From Cyclobacteriaceae bacterium (lineage in GTDB: Bacteria; Bacteroidota; Bacteroidia; Cytophagales; Cyclobacteriaceae): DNA of 64,000 nt. The notes beneath the pieces are model-generated. The model was not told where the DNA came from, did not search any database, and saw only the letters and a program-made list of their open reading frames with translations. Each line of letters begins with the position of its first letter. Position 1 is the first letter of the stretch. The stretch covers positions 248,001 to 312,000 of the forward strand of contig JAFIEV010000017.1 in NCBI GenBank assembly GCA_020832305.1, given 5' to 3'. Shown here piece by piece: positions 1 through 8,787 of the stretch. Made by a program: the position numbers and the translations under genes.

Positions 1-1
1 A

Positions 2-490
2 CAATTGTCTTTTGACGAAAGAAAATTAAAAAATACGCCAAAAGCATTGCAGGGACATTTCAACAAGGCTAATACTACACCGAAGAAAAAAGTTGTTGAA
101 TTCAGAGACTTCAGGCAGGAATATGAAGGCGCCGTTAAAACTGGCGATACCATATTGGCCGGAGAAGTTTTTGTAGAAGGTGACTTTATTGATGCAATAG
201 GTACTTCCAAAGGGAAGGGATTTCAGGGTGTGGTAAAGCGCCATAACTTTTCAGGAGTTGGAGAGGCCACTCACGGTCAACACAACCGGTTGCGAGCTCC
301 GGGATCTATAGGAGCCTGTTCCTTCCCATCAAGGGTTTTCAAAGGTATGCGAATGGCTGGTAGAACCGGAGGCAGACGCGTTAAATTGGTCAATCTCAGA
401 ATTTTGAAAATTGTTCCTGAGAAAAATCTGATTCTGGTAAGTGGTTCTGTACCCGGAGCCAACAATTCTTATGTAATATTAGAAAAATAA
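2..490 (+). CDS. rplC: 50S ribosomal protein L3 (5' end cut off)
   Basis: L3 of the large subunit, which binds 23S rRNA near the peptidyl-transferase centre and starts subunit assembly. The frame is open to the left edge of the window, and about 162 C-terminal residues are visible against roughly 205 for the family, so the true start lies upstream. The L3 signature is present: '[13 protein letters not shown]' followed by '[20 protein letters not shown]', with the glycine/arginine-rich loop that reaches the ribosome core. It is followed after 2 nt by rplD, the standard S10-cluster order. Confidence 0.96.
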   Translation, partial: QLSFDERKLKNTPKALQGHFNKANTTPKKKVVEFRDFRQEYEGAVKTGDTILAGEVFVEGDFIDAIGTSKGKGFQGVVKRHNFSGVGEATHGQHNRLRAPGSIGACSFPSRVFKGMRMAGRTGGRRVKLVNLRILKIVPEKNLILVSGSVPGANNSYVILEK

Positions 491-492
491 AA

Positions 493-1119
493 ATGGAGCT
501 CGCTGTATATAATATTAAAGGAGAAGACACGGGAAGAAAAATCTCACTCGATGATTCCATTTTCGGTATAGAACCTAATGAACACGCAGTTTATCTCGAC
601 GTTAAACATTACCTGGCTGCACAAAGGCAAGGTACGCATAAGTCAAAGGAGAGAAACGAAATCAAAGGGTCTACCAAAAAGATAAAGAAACAAAAAGGTA
701 CGGGTAGCGCTCGTGCAGGTAGCATAAAATCACCTCTTTTTGTTGGTGGGGGTAGAATTTTTGGCCCTCGTCCGAGAGACTACGATTTTAAACTTAATAA
801 AAAAGTTAAAAAGCTCGCCCGTAAAAGTGCATTAAGTGCCAAAGCCAAAGAACAGTTACTATGGGTAATTGAAGATTTCAGCTTTGAAAAACCACGTACA
901 AAATCTTTTGTAGAGTTGCTTAAGAACTTCAATCTGCAGGATAAAAAGTCATTGTTTGTCCTTGCAGAACCTGATGCAAATGTTGTTTTGTCAGGGAGAA
1001 ATCTTAAGAATGCAAAAGTTTCGCATGCTGACTCACTTAATACATATGATGTATTAAGATACGAGAATCTTATATTATCTGAAGGCTCCTTAGAGCAAAT
1101 AAAAAGCATTTTGAATTAA
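493..1119 (+). CDS. rplD: 50S ribosomal protein L4
   Basis: L4 (208 aa, usual length) binds 23S rRNA and lines the exit tunnel. The tunnel loop is visible around residues 55-98 with '[17 protein letters not shown]' and '[13 protein letters not shown]', the segment altered in macrolide-resistant mutants of other bacteria. In E. coli L4 also represses its own operon; nothing in this window tests that here. It lies between rplC and rplW with gaps of 2 and 8 nt, so it is cotranscribed. Confidence 0.97.
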   Translation: MELAVYNIKGEDTGRKISLDDSIFGIEPNEHAVYLDVKHYLAAQRQGTHKSKERNEIKGSTKKIKKQKGTGSARAGSIKSPLFVGGGRIFGPRPRDYDFKLNKKVKKLARKSALSAKAKEQLLWVIEDFSFEKPRTKSFVELLKNFNLQDKKSLFVLAEPDANVVLSGRNLKNAKVSHADSLNTYDVLRYENLILSEGSLEQIKSILN

Positions 1120-1127
1120 GCAAAATC

Positions 1128-1415
1128 ATGAGTGTACTTATAAAACCTCTGGTTACCGAAAAAATGTCTGATCTTAATGATAAAGGCAAATACGGTTTTC
1201 TGGTAAATATAAATGCCAATAAAATTGACATAAAGGCAGCCGTTGAAAAGCTCTACGGTGTAAATGTAGAATCAGTAAATACGATTCGTTACCAGGGAAA
1301 GAAAAAAACCCGTTACACAAAGACTAAAATTGTGACAGGCAGAACAAAAGCCCTTAAAAAGGCTATCGTTAAAGTTGCCGAGGGTGAAGTTATAGATTTT
1401 TACAGCGGTATTTAA
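1128..1415 (+). CDS. rplW: 50S ribosomal protein L23
   Basis: L23 (95 aa) sits at the tunnel exit and is the docking site for trigger factor and SRP. 'IKPLVTEKMSDL' at the N-terminus is the family start motif, and 'NKIDIKAAVEKLYGVNVESV' is the core helix-strand. The C-terminal basic extension 'GKKKTRYTKTK' inserts into rRNA. It lies in the standard position between rplD and rplB. Confidence 0.97.
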   Translation: MSVLIKPLVTEKMSDLNDKGKYGFLVNINANKIDIKAAVEKLYGVNVESVNTIRYQGKKKTRYTKTKIVTGRTKALKKAIVKVAEGEVIDFYSGI

Positions 1416-1427
1416 TCAATCAGATCG

Positions 1428-2246
1428 ATGGCAGTAAAAAAATTAAGACCCATAACCCCAGGCCAGCGTTTTAGAACAGCCCCGGTATTTGATACCATTA
1501 CGGCTGACAAGCCAGAAAAATCTCTGGTCAGGTCAATTAAGAAAAGCGGTGGACGAAATAACACCGGCAAAATGACCATGCGTTATCTTGGCGGAGGGCA
1601 TAAGAGAAAATTCAGAGAAATTGATTTTCTCAGACGTAAGAGAGATATTCCGGCAGTAGTAAATTCAATACAATACGATCCAAACCGCACAGGACATATA
1701 GCACTTCTGTTCTATAAAGATGGTGCAAAGTCATATATACTGGCACCTGAGGGTTTGAAGCCTGGTCAGGAAATAATTGCTGGTGAAAATGTTGCTCCGG
1801 AAGTTGGTAATGCATTGCCATTATCAAAAATTCCTCTGGGTACTATTATTCATAGTGTAGAATTAAAGCCAGGTCAAGGTGCAGCATTAGCCAGGAGCGC
1901 AGGTTCTTATGCTCAGTTGCTTGCCAGAGAAGGAAACTATGTAACGATAAAATTGCCTTCAGGCGAAATGAGACTTGTACTCAGCAAGTGTTTTGCAACT
2001 GTTGGTGCAGTTTCCAATTCGGATCATATGAACGTAAGTCTTGGTAAAGCCGGCAGAAACCGTTGGTTAGGCAGAAGGCCCAGAACGCGTGGTGTAGCAA
2101 TGAACCCTGTTGATCACCCAATGGGCGGTGGCGAAGGTAGAGCTTCAGGAGGTCACCCAAGATCAAGAAAAGGACTCTATGCCAAAGGACGTAAAACAAG
2201 ACACCCGAAGAAATACTCGAATAAGTTAATAATTGGTAAAAAATAA
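1428..2246 (+). CDS. rplB: 50S ribosomal protein L2
   Basis: L2 (272 aa) is required for subunit association and peptidyl transfer. Visible landmarks are '[20 protein letters not shown]' near residues 41-60 and the C-terminal '[18 protein letters not shown]', which carries the conserved histidine of the peptidyl-transferase region. Its stop overlaps the rpsS start by one base (TAATG at 2244-2248), so translation of the two is probably coupled. Confidence 0.98.
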   Translation: MAVKKLRPITPGQRFRTAPVFDTITADKPEKSLVRSIKKSGGRNNTGKMTMRYLGGGHKRKFREIDFLRRKRDIPAVVNSIQYDPNRTGHIALLFYKDGAKSYILAPEGLKPGQEIIAGENVAPEVGNALPLSKIPLGTIIHSVELKPGQGAALARSAGSYAQLLAREGNYVTIKLPSGEMRLVLSKCFATVGAVSNSDHMNVSLGKAGRNRWLGRRPRTRGVAMNPVDHPMGGGEGRASGGHPRSRKGLYAKGRKTRHPKKYSNKLIIGKK

Positions 2247-2524
2247 TGGCACGTTCACTCAAGAAAGGACCTTACATTGACTTTCGCCTTGAAAACAAAG
2301 TCGACGTTATTAATAACTCAGGAAAAAAATCTGTTATCAAAACCTGGTCAAGACGTTCTATGATTTCTCCTGATTTTGTAGGTCATACATTTGCAGTACA
2401 TAATGGAAATAAATTTATTCCTGTGTATGTAACCGAAAATATGGTAGGCCATAAACTTGGAGAATTTGCTCCAACACGAAATTTCAGAGGTCACGTTGCC
2501 AAAAAAGACAAAGGAAAACGATAA
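2246..2524 (+). CDS. rpsS: 30S ribosomal protein S19
   Basis: S19 (92 aa) forms a complex with S13 at the head of the small subunit and contacts the A-site tRNA. '[11 protein letters not shown]' and '[20 protein letters not shown]' are family signatures. The start overlaps the rplB stop (TAATG) and the stop is 4 nt before rplV. Confidence 0.97.
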   Translation: MARSLKKGPYIDFRLENKVDVINNSGKKSVIKTWSRRSMISPDFVGHTFAVHNGNKFIPVYVTENMVGHKLGEFAPTRNFRGHVAKKDKGKR

Positions 2525-2528
2525 ATCT

Positions 2529-2927
2529 ATGGAAGCAGTAGCCAAATTAAATAATGTACCTACCTCGCCCAGAAAAATGAGACTCATCGCAGATCTCGTA
2601 CGTGGGCAAAAAGTAAGTAAGGCCCTAAATCTCCTTAGATTTGAAAACAGGGAAGGTGCACAACGCCTTGAAAAACTCCTTTTATCTGCCATATCAAACT
2701 GGCAGGCAAAGAACGAGGATGTACGCCTTGAAGAAGCAGATCTGTATATCAAATCCATCACTGTAGATGGCGGCAGAATACTGAAAAGATTGCGCCCGGC
2801 CCCACAAGGTAGAGCCCATAGAATAAGAAAGCGTTCCAACCATGTTACACTTATTGTAGACAGCAATTATACAGCAGAGGTTGAGACAAATGAAGTTGAA
2901 GAAGTAGTAAATAACGACACTAAATAA
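2529..2927 (+). CDS. rplV: 50S ribosomal protein L22
   Basis: L22 (132 aa) lines the exit tunnel. I chose the ATG at 2529, 4 nt after the rpsS stop, because '[19 protein letters not shown]' matches the family N-terminus. An in-frame start at 2457 would lie inside rpsS and add unrelated residues. The tunnel hairpin is '[17 protein letters not shown]'. A short acidic C-terminal tail rich in Glu/Val/Asn follows the conserved domain. Confidence 0.96.
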   Translation: MEAVAKLNNVPTSPRKMRLIADLVRGQKVSKALNLLRFENREGAQRLEKLLLSAISNWQAKNEDVRLEEADLYIKSITVDGGRILKRLRPAPQGRAHRIRKRSNHVTLIVDSNYTAEVETNEVEEVVNNDTK

Positions 2928-2928
2928 T

Positions 2929-3696
2929 ATGGGACAAAAAGTAAATCCTGTAGGGCTTAGACTCGGAATTGTAAAAGGATGGGATTCCAATTGGTTCGGA
3001 GGCAAAAGCTTCTCTGAAAAGCTAATAGAAGATACCAAAATTCGCAAATACGTAATGGCCAGGATTCCAAAAGGCGGGATCTCCAAGATTGTTATCGAAC
3101 GTACCCTGAAGCGTATAACCCTTACCATTCATACAGCAAGACCTGGTGTGGTTATTGGAAAAGGTGGCACAGAAGTCGATAAAATTAAGGAAGAGCTTAA
3201 GAAAATTACCGGGAAAGATGTTCAGATCAACATATATGAAATTAAAAGACCTGAACTTGACGCCAAACTGGTTGGAGAATCTATAGCTCAGCAACTTCAG
3301 GCCCGTATTTCTTACAGAAGGGCCATGAAACAAGCGATAGCCTCTGCCATTCGGGTAGGTGCACAGGGAATCAAAGTAAAAGTTTCAGGTCGACTGGGTG
3401 GTGCTGAAATGGCACGTACTGAACAATATAAAGAAGGTAGAATACCACTGCATACTTTACGCGCAGATATAGATTATGCTGTGTCAGAAGCAAACACTGT
3501 TTATGGTATCATCGGTATCAAGGTATGGATATTTAAAGGTGAAGTGTACGGTAAACGTGATCTTTCGCCTAATGTTGGTTTAGCTGCCAATCAGGCCGGA
3601 ACCGGTGGAAATGAAAGAAGAGAATCCGGACCCCGGGGGGGCAGACGTGGCAACAGTGGCAACAGTGGTGATATGCCCAAAAGAAGAAGAAGATAA
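2929..3696 (+). CDS. rpsC: 30S ribosomal protein S3
   Basis: S3 (255 aa) is in the small-subunit head at the mRNA entry channel. The N-terminal '[19 protein letters not shown]' is diagnostic. The KH domain carries '[15 protein letters not shown]' (about residues 66-80), and the C-terminal domain '[12 protein letters not shown]' follows. The last 40 residues are a low-complexity Gly/Arg/Asn tail ending in RRRR, encoded by short tandem copies of ggcaacagt at about 3648-3668. It starts one base after rplV. Confidence 0.97.
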   Translation: MGQKVNPVGLRLGIVKGWDSNWFGGKSFSEKLIEDTKIRKYVMARIPKGGISKIVIERTLKRITLTIHTARPGVVIGKGGTEVDKIKEELKKITGKDVQINIYEIKRPELDAKLVGESIAQQLQARISYRRAMKQAIASAIRVGAQGIKVKVSGRLGGAEMARTEQYKEGRIPLHTLRADIDYAVSEANTVYGIIGIKVWIFKGEVYGKRDLSPNVGLAANQAGTGGNERRESGPRGGRRGNSGNSGDMPKRRRR

Positions 3697-3720
3697 TCGT
3701 AAAGGCCAAAAGCTAATAAG

Positions 3721-4140
3721 ATGTTACAGCCTAAAAGAACAAAATTCAGAAAGAAACAAAAAGGAAGAGTTAAAGGAATTGCTCAAAGAGGCCACACTAT
3801 TGCCTTCGGTTCTTTTGCACTTAAATCCTTGGAGCCTGGTTGGTTAACCAGCCGCCAGCTGGAAGCGGCACGTATTGCTGTAACCAGGGCAATGAAAAGA
3901 GAAGGCCAGGTATGGATCAGGATATTTCCTGATAAGCCCATAACCAAAAAGCCTGCTGAAGTCCGCATGGGTAAAGGTAAAGGTGCACCTGAATATTGGG
4001 TAGCCGTAGTGAAACCCGGTACCATTATTTTTGAATCAACAGGTATAAATTTAGAACTGGCAAAGGAATCACTAAGACTTGCCGCTCAAAAATTGCCTGT
4101 AAGAACTCAGTTTGTTGTGAGAAAAGACTACGAAGAATAG
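3721..4140 (+). CDS. rplP: 50S ribosomal protein L16
   Basis: L16 (139 aa) organises the A-site tRNA binding region. Signatures are '[16 protein letters not shown]' at the N-terminus, '[17 protein letters not shown]' in the middle and '[13 protein letters not shown]'. The conserved arginine that is hydroxylated in E. coli L16 lies in this last region. A 24-nt gap follows rpsC and a 50-nt gap without visible elements precedes rpmC. Confidence 0.97.
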   Translation: MLQPKRTKFRKKQKGRVKGIAQRGHTIAFGSFALKSLEPGWLTSRQLEAARIAVTRAMKREGQVWIRIFPDKPITKKPAEVRMGKGKGAPEYWVAVVKPGTIIFESTGINLELAKESLRLAAQKLPVRTQFVVRKDYEE

Positions 4141-4190
4141 AGAACTTTTCGGTGTAGGATCATCATGTTACCAAAGCAAATAGTATTAAA

Positions 4191-4388
4191 ATGAAAAATA
4201 TAGATCTTAGGTCTTTCACTGTTGAGGAATTGAAACAGAGGCTGGTTGCAGAAAAAGAAACCTTGCAAAAGTTGAAGTTTGCTCATGCAATTACCCCCAT
4301 CGAGAATCCGATGAAATTACGTTCAACACGTAAAACTATTGCCAAAATCCTCACGGAGTTGAAAGTTAAAGAGCAGCAAACCAACTAA
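4191..4388 (+). CDS. rpmC: 50S ribosomal protein L29
   Basis: L29 (65 aa) is a two-helix coiled protein beside L23 at the tunnel exit. 'LRSFTVEELKQRLVAEKETL' begins helix 1 and 'NPMKLRSTRKTIAKILTEL' forms helix 2. The length is usual. It is followed by rpsQ after 3 nt. Confidence 0.95.
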   Translation: MKNIDLRSFTVEELKQRLVAEKETLQKLKFAHAITPIENPMKLRSTRKTIAKILTELKVKEQQTN

Positions 4389-4391
4389 GTC

Positions 4392-4646
4392 ATGGAAAGA
4401 AGACTAAGAAAAGAAAGAGTTGGAACGGTTAAAAGTAATAAAATGGATAAATCCATAGTAGTAACCGTATCCAGAAAAGTTAAGCATAGAAAGTACGGTA
4501 AGTTTATCGGTAAAACCAAATCTTTCATGGCACACGATCCCAATAATGATTGTGGAATCGGCGATAAAGTAAAAATTATGGAAACACGTCCTCTGAGCAA
4601 GAATAAGCGTTGGAGGTTGGTAGAAATCATAGAAAGAGCTAAGTAA
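4392..4646 (+). CDS. rpsQ: 30S ribosomal protein S17
   Basis: S17 (84 aa) is an OB-fold primary binder of 16S rRNA. The motif '[20 protein letters not shown]' opens the fold, and '[20 protein letters not shown]' is the family signature near residues 48-67. It ends one base before rplN. Confidence 0.97.
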   Translation: MERRLRKERVGTVKSNKMDKSIVVTVSRKVKHRKYGKFIGKTKSFMAHDPNNDCGIGDKVKIMETRPLSKNKRWRLVEIIERAK

Positions 4647-4647
4647 A

Positions 4648-5016
4648 ATGATACAGCAGGAATCCCGCCTCAACGTTGCCGATAATAGTGGCGCAAAAGA
4701 GGTATTGTGCATAAGAGTCTTGGGTGGAACAGGTAGAAAATACGCATCCATAGGTGATAAGATTATCGTAACTGTAAAGTCGTCATTATCTTCCAGCAAC
4801 CTTAAAAAAGGTACGGTGTCAAAAGCTGTAGTGGTAAGAACCAAGAAAGAGATTCGTCGTAAAGACGGTTCATATATTCGATTTGAAGACAATGCGGCAG
4901 TTTTACTTAACGCTAACGACGAGCCAAGAGGAACCCGAATCTTTGGTCCAGTAGCCAGAGAGCTTAGGGAAAAACAATTTATGAAGATCGTTTCTTTAGC
5001 CCCTGAAGTTTTATAA
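4648..5016 (+). CDS. rplN: 50S ribosomal protein L14
   Basis: L14 (122 aa) lies at the subunit interface and forms a bridge to 16S rRNA. It begins '[20 protein letters not shown]' and contains '[20 protein letters not shown]', both family hallmarks. The usual C-terminus '[15 protein letters not shown]' is intact. It is spaced 1 nt from rpsQ and 2 nt from rplX. Confidence 0.98.
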   Translation: MIQQESRLNVADNSGAKEVLCIRVLGGTGRKYASIGDKIIVTVKSSLSSSNLKKGTVSKAVVVRTKKEIRRKDGSYIRFEDNAAVLLNANDEPRGTRIFGPVARELREKQFMKIVSLAPEVL

Positions 5017-5018
5017 CC

Positions 5019-5366
5019 ATGAAAGTAAATAGCCATAAGACAAACAAGTTTCATGTTCGAAAAGGAGATACAGTAAAAATTATCTCTGGAAACAATAAAG
5101 GTAAAACTGGAAAGGTCCTTGAGATATTAAAGGATAAATATAAGGCTATTGTAGAAGGTGCCAATATGGTTACAAAGCATACCAAGCCTTCTGCGGCCAG
5201 TCCAAATGGAGGCATAGTCAAAACAGAAGCTCCCATCCACCTTAGTAACCTTATGTTGGTAGATCCTGCTTCAGGAGAAGCAACACGTATAGGAAGAAAG
5301 AACAATGAGGATGGAAAGTTGCAAAGGTATTCTAAGAAAACCGGTGAATTTATAAAAAATGTATAG
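5019..5366 (+). CDS. rplX: 50S ribosomal protein L24
   Basis: L24 (115 aa) is an assembly initiator with an N-terminal KOW domain: '[19 protein letters not shown]' spans about residues 16-34. '[20 protein letters not shown]' is the second conserved block. Its 3' end overlaps rplE by 8 nt (5359-5366) in a different frame, a compact arrangement that suggests coupled translation. Confidence 0.97.
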   Translation: MKVNSHKTNKFHVRKGDTVKIISGNNKGKTGKVLEILKDKYKAIVEGANMVTKHTKPSAASPNGGIVKTEAPIHLSNLMLVDPASGEATRIGRKNNEDGKLQRYSKKTGEFIKNV

Positions 5367-5913
5367 TCCGAGATTAAAAGAAAAGTACCAAAAGGAGATC
5401 GTACCGCAATTAATGGAAAAATTCCAGTACAAATCGGTTATGCAGGTACCCCGTATAGTTAAAATCTCCATCAACAAAGGTATCGGTGCTGCAGTGGCAG
5501 ATAAAAAATTGATTGATGCTGGCGTTGAAGAACTAACAAATATTGCTGGTCAAAAAGCTGTGCCAACAAAGGCTAAAAAATCTATATCAAATTTCAAACT
5601 CCGTGAAGAAATGCCCATCGGTGCCAAAGTTACTTTGCGAGGAGCCAGAATGTTTGAATTTATGGATCGCCTTATGAGTGTTGCCCTTCCAAGGGTAAGA
5701 GACTTCCGTGGCATAAGTGATAAAGGCTTTGATGGTCGTGGAAATTACACGCTTGGGGTGAAAGAGCAAATTATTTTCCCCGAAATTACCATAGATAAAG
5801 TTAACCGTATCTCAGGTATGAATGTAACGATTGTTACCAATGCCAAGACAGATGAAGAAAGCTATGAGCTTTTAAAAGCTATTGGTTTTCCATTTGCAAA
5901 TTCAAAAAATTAA
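5359..5913 (+). CDS. rplE: 50S ribosomal protein L5
   Basis: L5 (184 aa) binds 5S rRNA and contacts P-site tRNA. The start at 5359 overlaps rplX by 8 nt and gives '[19 protein letters not shown]', the family N-terminus. '[14 protein letters not shown]' and the C-terminal '[13 protein letters not shown]' are conserved blocks. No alternative start downstream would preserve the N-terminal helix. Confidence 0.97.
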   Translation: MYSPRLKEKYQKEIVPQLMEKFQYKSVMQVPRIVKISINKGIGAAVADKKLIDAGVEELTNIAGQKAVPTKAKKSISNFKLREEMPIGAKVTLRGARMFEFMDRLMSVALPRVRDFRGISDKGFDGRGNYTLGVKEQIIFPEITIDKVNRISGMNVTIVTNAKTDEESYELLKAIGFPFANSKN

Positions 5914-5918
5914 ATCAT

Positions 5919-6188
5919 ATGGCTAAAGAATCAATAAAAGCTAGGGAAAGAAAAAGAGAACGTCTCGTTGCTAAATATGCTGCTAAAAGAGCTGAACTCA
6001 AAGAAAAAGGTGATTATGCCGCACTAGATAAATTGCCCAGAAGTTCTTCAGCAGTTAGATTGCACAATCGTTGTAAACTTACAGGAAGACCCAAAGGGTA
6101 TATGCGCAAATTTGGCATTTCCAGAGTTACTTTCAGGGAAATGGCTTCCGAAGGAAAAATTCCAGGTTTAACAAAAGCAAGTTGGTAA
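5919..6188 (+). CDS. rpsN: 30S ribosomal protein S14, zinc-independent form
   Basis: S14 (89 aa) is in the small-subunit head. The protein is the longer C-minus form. The region that holds the CXXC...CXXC zinc ribbon in short S14 proteins here reads '[20 protein letters not shown]' with one cysteine only, so no zinc site can form. '[20 protein letters not shown]' is the conserved C-terminus. An 84-nt gap with an internal promoter separates it from rpsH. Confidence 0.97.
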   Translation: MAKESIKARERKRERLVAKYAAKRAELKEKGDYAALDKLPRSSSAVRLHNRCKLTGRPKGYMRKFGISRVTFREMASEGKIPGLTKASW

Positions 6189-6202
6189 AAACGTACTACT
6201 TG

Positions 6203-6233
6203 TTTGATTTGAATTTTTTAAATCGTAACTTTG
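6203..6233 (+). promoter_or_regulatory. Internal promoter upstream of rpsH
   Basis: TTTG at 6203-6206 and TAACTTTG at 6226-6233 are separated by 19 nt. Both elements fit the Bacteroidota sigma-A consensus (TTTG, then TAnnTTTG) exactly. The expected start of transcription is near 6240, about 30 nt before the rpsH ATG. It sits in the only sizeable gap inside the ribosomal cluster, so rpsH and genes after it may have their own supply of transcript. Confidence 0.6.
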
Positions 6234-6272
6234 CAGGCCGTTTTAAAATTGAAATATTTAAGATAATAATAA

Positions 6273-6665
6273 ATGGATCCTATTGCAGACTTTCTGACCA
6301 TCATCAGAAATGCCATTAAGGCTAACCACAGGATAGTAACTATTCCAGCTTCCAACACTAAGAAGGAGATAACCAAGGTGTTAATGGATCAGGGGTATAT
6401 ACAAAACTACAAATTTGAAGATGACGGACGTCAGGGTCAGATTAAGATAGCCCTGAAATATAACCCTGAAACTAAATCAGCGGCTATTAGCAACCTCCAG
6501 CGTATCAGCAGACCAGGATTGAGAAAATACTGCAAGGTTGATGAGCTGCCAAGAGTGATGAATGGACTCGGAGTTGCAATCATGTCTACATCCAAAGGTG
6601 TAATGACGGAAAAACAAGCCAGAGCTAATAATTTAGGTGGGGAAGTGTTGTGTTACGTTTATTAA
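6273..6665 (+). CDS. rpsH: 30S ribosomal protein S8
   Basis: S8 (130 aa) binds the central domain of 16S rRNA. In E. coli it is the translational repressor of the spc operon. It begins 'MDPIADFLTIIRNAIKANH' and carries the C-terminal RNA-binding stretch 'GVAIMSTSKGVMTEKQARA'. It is preceded by an 84-nt gap with a consensus promoter and followed by rplF after 14 nt. Confidence 0.97.
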   Translation: MDPIADFLTIIRNAIKANHRIVTIPASNTKKEITKVLMDQGYIQNYKFEDDGRQGQIKIALKYNPETKSAAISNLQRISRPGLRKYCKVDELPRVMNGLGVAIMSTSKGVMTEKQARANNLGGEVLCYVY

Positions 6666-6679
6666 ATTAGAAAAGAAAC

Positions 6680-7234
6680 ATGTCACGAATAGGAAAAAAG
6701 CCAATCACTCTGCCTGCCGGCGTTACGATAGAAGTAGACAAAAGCAATATAGTCACCGTTAAAGGACCTAAAGGTACATTAACTCAAAAAGTTGATCCTG
6801 ATATTAAAATCAGTCTTGAAGACGGCACACTCAATGTAAGTAGACCTACAGAGCAAAAGCGTCATAAAGCTTTACATGGTTTGTACAGATCACTTCTTGC
6901 CAATATGGTGGAGGGCGTACACAATGGATTTAAGACAGAACTGGAACTCGTTGGAGTCGGTTATAAAGCAACTGCACAAAACAATGTACTCGAATTAAGT
7001 TTGGGTCATTCACATAATATTGTATTTGCATTGCCCCCTGAAGTAGTAGCCACTGCTGAACAGGCAAAAGGTAAAAACCCAATAATTACACTTATATCAA
7101 TTGATAAACAATTGATTGGCCATATGGCTGCCAAAATAAGGTCTCTGCGCAAAGTTGAGCCTTACAAAGGTAAAGGTGTGAGATATGTAGGTGAAAATGT
7201 AAGAAGAAAAGCCGGTAAAACAGCTTCAAAATAA
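6680..7234 (+). CDS. rplF: 50S ribosomal protein L6
   Basis: L6 (184 aa) has two related domains near the sarcin-ricin loop. It begins 'MSRIGKKPITLPAGVTIEV', has the linker motif 'LLANMVEGVHNGF', and ends with 'RKVEPYKGKGVRYVGENV', the signature of domain 2. The length and spacing are normal for the cluster. Confidence 0.97.
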   Translation: MSRIGKKPITLPAGVTIEVDKSNIVTVKGPKGTLTQKVDPDIKISLEDGTLNVSRPTEQKRHKALHGLYRSLLANMVEGVHNGFKTELELVGVGYKATAQNNVLELSLGHSHNIVFALPPEVVATAEQAKGKNPIITLISIDKQLIGHMAAKIRSLRKVEPYKGKGVRYVGENVRRKAGKTASK

Positions 7235-7243
7235 TAATTAACC

Positions 7244-7594
7244 ATGTCTACCCTTAAGAAATTACGTAGAAACAGAATTCGTTTGGGCATCAGGTCTAAA
7301 ATCAGTGGTAGTGCTGAGAAGCCCAGACTATCTATATATCGTAGCAATACTGCAATATATGCGCAGTTAATTGATGATATCAATGGTCATACACTTGCCT
7401 CTGCCTCATCAACGGAAATAGCCAAGTCAGAAAATGTCAATGTCAGCAAGGCTAAAGAAGTTGGTAAGATCTTAGCAGAGAAAGCTAAAAGTAACGGCAT
7501 AGAGTCGATTGTTTTCGACCGAAGTGGTTATTTATATCATGGTAAAGTCAAAGCGTTGGCCGATGGTGCCAGAGAGGGAGGTCTAAAATTCTAA
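7244..7594 (+). CDS. rplR: 50S ribosomal protein L18
   Basis: L18 (116 aa) binds 5S rRNA together with L5. The basic N-terminus '[18 protein letters not shown]' and the core '[19 protein letters not shown]' match the family, as does the end '[20 protein letters not shown]'. It is followed by rpsE after 4 nt. Confidence 0.97.
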   Translation: MSTLKKLRRNRIRLGIRSKISGSAEKPRLSIYRSNTAIYAQLIDDINGHTLASASSTEIAKSENVNVSKAKEVGKILAEKAKSNGIESIVFDRSGYLYHGKVKALADGAREGGLKF

Positions 7595-7598
7595 AGAT

Positions 7599-8117
7599 AT
7601 GTCTCAGAAAAGTATAAAATCAATCAAGGCCAGTGAAATTGAACTCAAAGAAAGAGTTGTTGCCATTAAAAGGGTAGCCAAAGTTGTTAAGGGTGGTAGA
7701 AGATTTAGTTTCGCAGCTATAGTTGTAGTTGGTAATGGTAATGGGGTTGTAGGTTACGGTCTTGGAAAAGCCAATGAAGTTACTGATGCAATTACCAAAG
7801 GTATAGATGATGCTAAGAAAAACCTTATAAAAGTACCGGTAAGAAAAGGTACTTTGCCTCACGATATCATCGGTAAATATGGTGGAGGATTGGTTCTTAT
7901 GAAACCAGCTGCACCTGGTACAGGTGTTATTGCAGGTGGTGCCATGCGCGCAGTGTTGGAGAGTGCCGGCGTAAAAGACGTGCTTGCAAAGTCTAAAGGC
8001 TCTTCAAATCCTCACAATGTAGTAAAAGCCACTTTCGACGGTTTGTCAAAACTCAGAGATGCCTTTACAGTGGCTCAGATGAGAGGCGTTTCACTTTCAA
8101 AAGTATTTAACAGCTGA
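7599..8117 (+). CDS. rpsE: 30S ribosomal protein S5
   Basis: S5 (172 aa) affects decoding accuracy and mRNA unwinding at the entry channel. The double-stranded RNA-binding fold carries '[20 protein letters not shown]', whose loop is the site of spectinomycin-resistance changes in E. coli. The C-terminal domain has '[19 protein letters not shown]' and '[16 protein letters not shown]'. It is followed by rpmD after 5 nt. Confidence 0.97.
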   Translation: MSQKSIKSIKASEIELKERVVAIKRVAKVVKGGRRFSFAAIVVVGNGNGVVGYGLGKANEVTDAITKGIDDAKKNLIKVPVRKGTLPHDIIGKYGGGLVLMKPAAPGTGVIAGGAMRAVLESAGVKDVLAKSKGSSNPHNVVKATFDGLSKLRDAFTVAQMRGVSLSKVFNS

Positions 8118-8122
8118 TAATT

Positions 8123-8302
8123 ATGTCTGCCATTAAAATTACTCAAATCAGAAGTACCATAAAAAGACCTCAGAACCAGAAAGATACCATTAAAGCACTG
8201 GGACTTGGCAAGATCAATAAAAGCGTGGTTAAAGAATTAACTCCGCAAATTGAAGGTATGGTAAGAAAAGTACACCATCTTGTAGAAATCAGCGAAGCCT
8301 GA
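8123..8302 (+). CDS. rpmD: 50S ribosomal protein L30
   Basis: A 59-codon frame fits exactly between rpsE and rplO. The product starts 'MSAIKITQIRSTIKRPQNQK' and continues 'DTIKALGLGKINKSVV', the L30 pattern of a beta strand followed by the KxTxxALGLGKIN helix. The C-terminus 'GMVRKVHHLVEI' is also typical. It was found by reading the sequence directly because it is short. Confidence 0.95.
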   Translation: MSAIKITQIRSTIKRPQNQKDTIKALGLGKINKSVVKELTPQIEGMVRKVHHLVEISEA

Positions 8303-8339
8303 AATTTGTTTCAGGATATTGCATAAAAATATTACGAAC

Positions 8340-8786
8340 ATGAAATTACATACTTTAAAACCGGCTAAAGGTGCTGTAAAAGTTGGTAAAAGACTTGGTA
8401 GAGGACAAGGATCTGGTATGGGTGGGACCTCAACTCGTGGTCATAAAGGAGCCAAATCGCGATCCGGATACTCACAAAAACAAGGTTTTGAGGGTGGACA
8501 AATGCCACTTCAAAGACGTATTCCAAAATTTGGTTTTAAAAATCCAAACAGGGTAGAATATAAGGCTGTAAACCTCGATACCATTGAAGAGCTTGCTCAA
8601 AAATTAAGTGAAACTGAAATTTCAGTGCAGACTCTCATAGATAATGGTATTGTTGGCAAAAATCATCTTGTTAAAATACTGAGCCGGGGCGAATTAAAAT
8701 CAAAATTAAGCATCAACGCCCACGCCTTTTCTGCGAAGGCTGTTGAGGCTATTGAAAAATTAGGAGGTACGGTAAATAAGCTCTAG
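8340..8786 (+). CDS. rplO: 50S ribosomal protein L15
   Basis: L15 (148 aa) is a late-assembling protein. I chose the ATG at 8340, giving 'MKLHTLKPAKGAVKVGKRLG', the family N-terminus; an upstream in-frame codon at 8319 adds seven unrelated residues. The glycine-rich segment 'RGQGSGMGGTSTRGHKGAKS' (about residues 21-40) and 'GFEGGQMPLQRRIPKFGF' are diagnostic. It ends one base before secY. Confidence 0.96.
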   Translation: MKLHTLKPAKGAVKVGKRLGRGQGSGMGGTSTRGHKGAKSRSGYSQKQGFEGGQMPLQRRIPKFGFKNPNRVEYKAVNLDTIEELAQKLSETEISVQTLIDNGIVGKNHLVKILSRGELKSKLSINAHAFSAKAVEAIEKLGGTVNKL

Positions 8787-8787
8787 A

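Noticed and set aside
3636-3650. Run of G in the rpsC 3' end, possible frameshift site
   Set aside because: The frame is open through it to a normal-length S3 ending, and the downstream stop is followed by rplP at the usual distance, so no frameshift is indicated.
4404-5054. A 216-residue open frame on the minus strand across rpsQ and rplN
   Set aside because: It is antisense to two strongly conserved ribosomal genes and its product resembles no family; the same holds for other long antisense frames in the ribosomal region and in the carboxylase gene.
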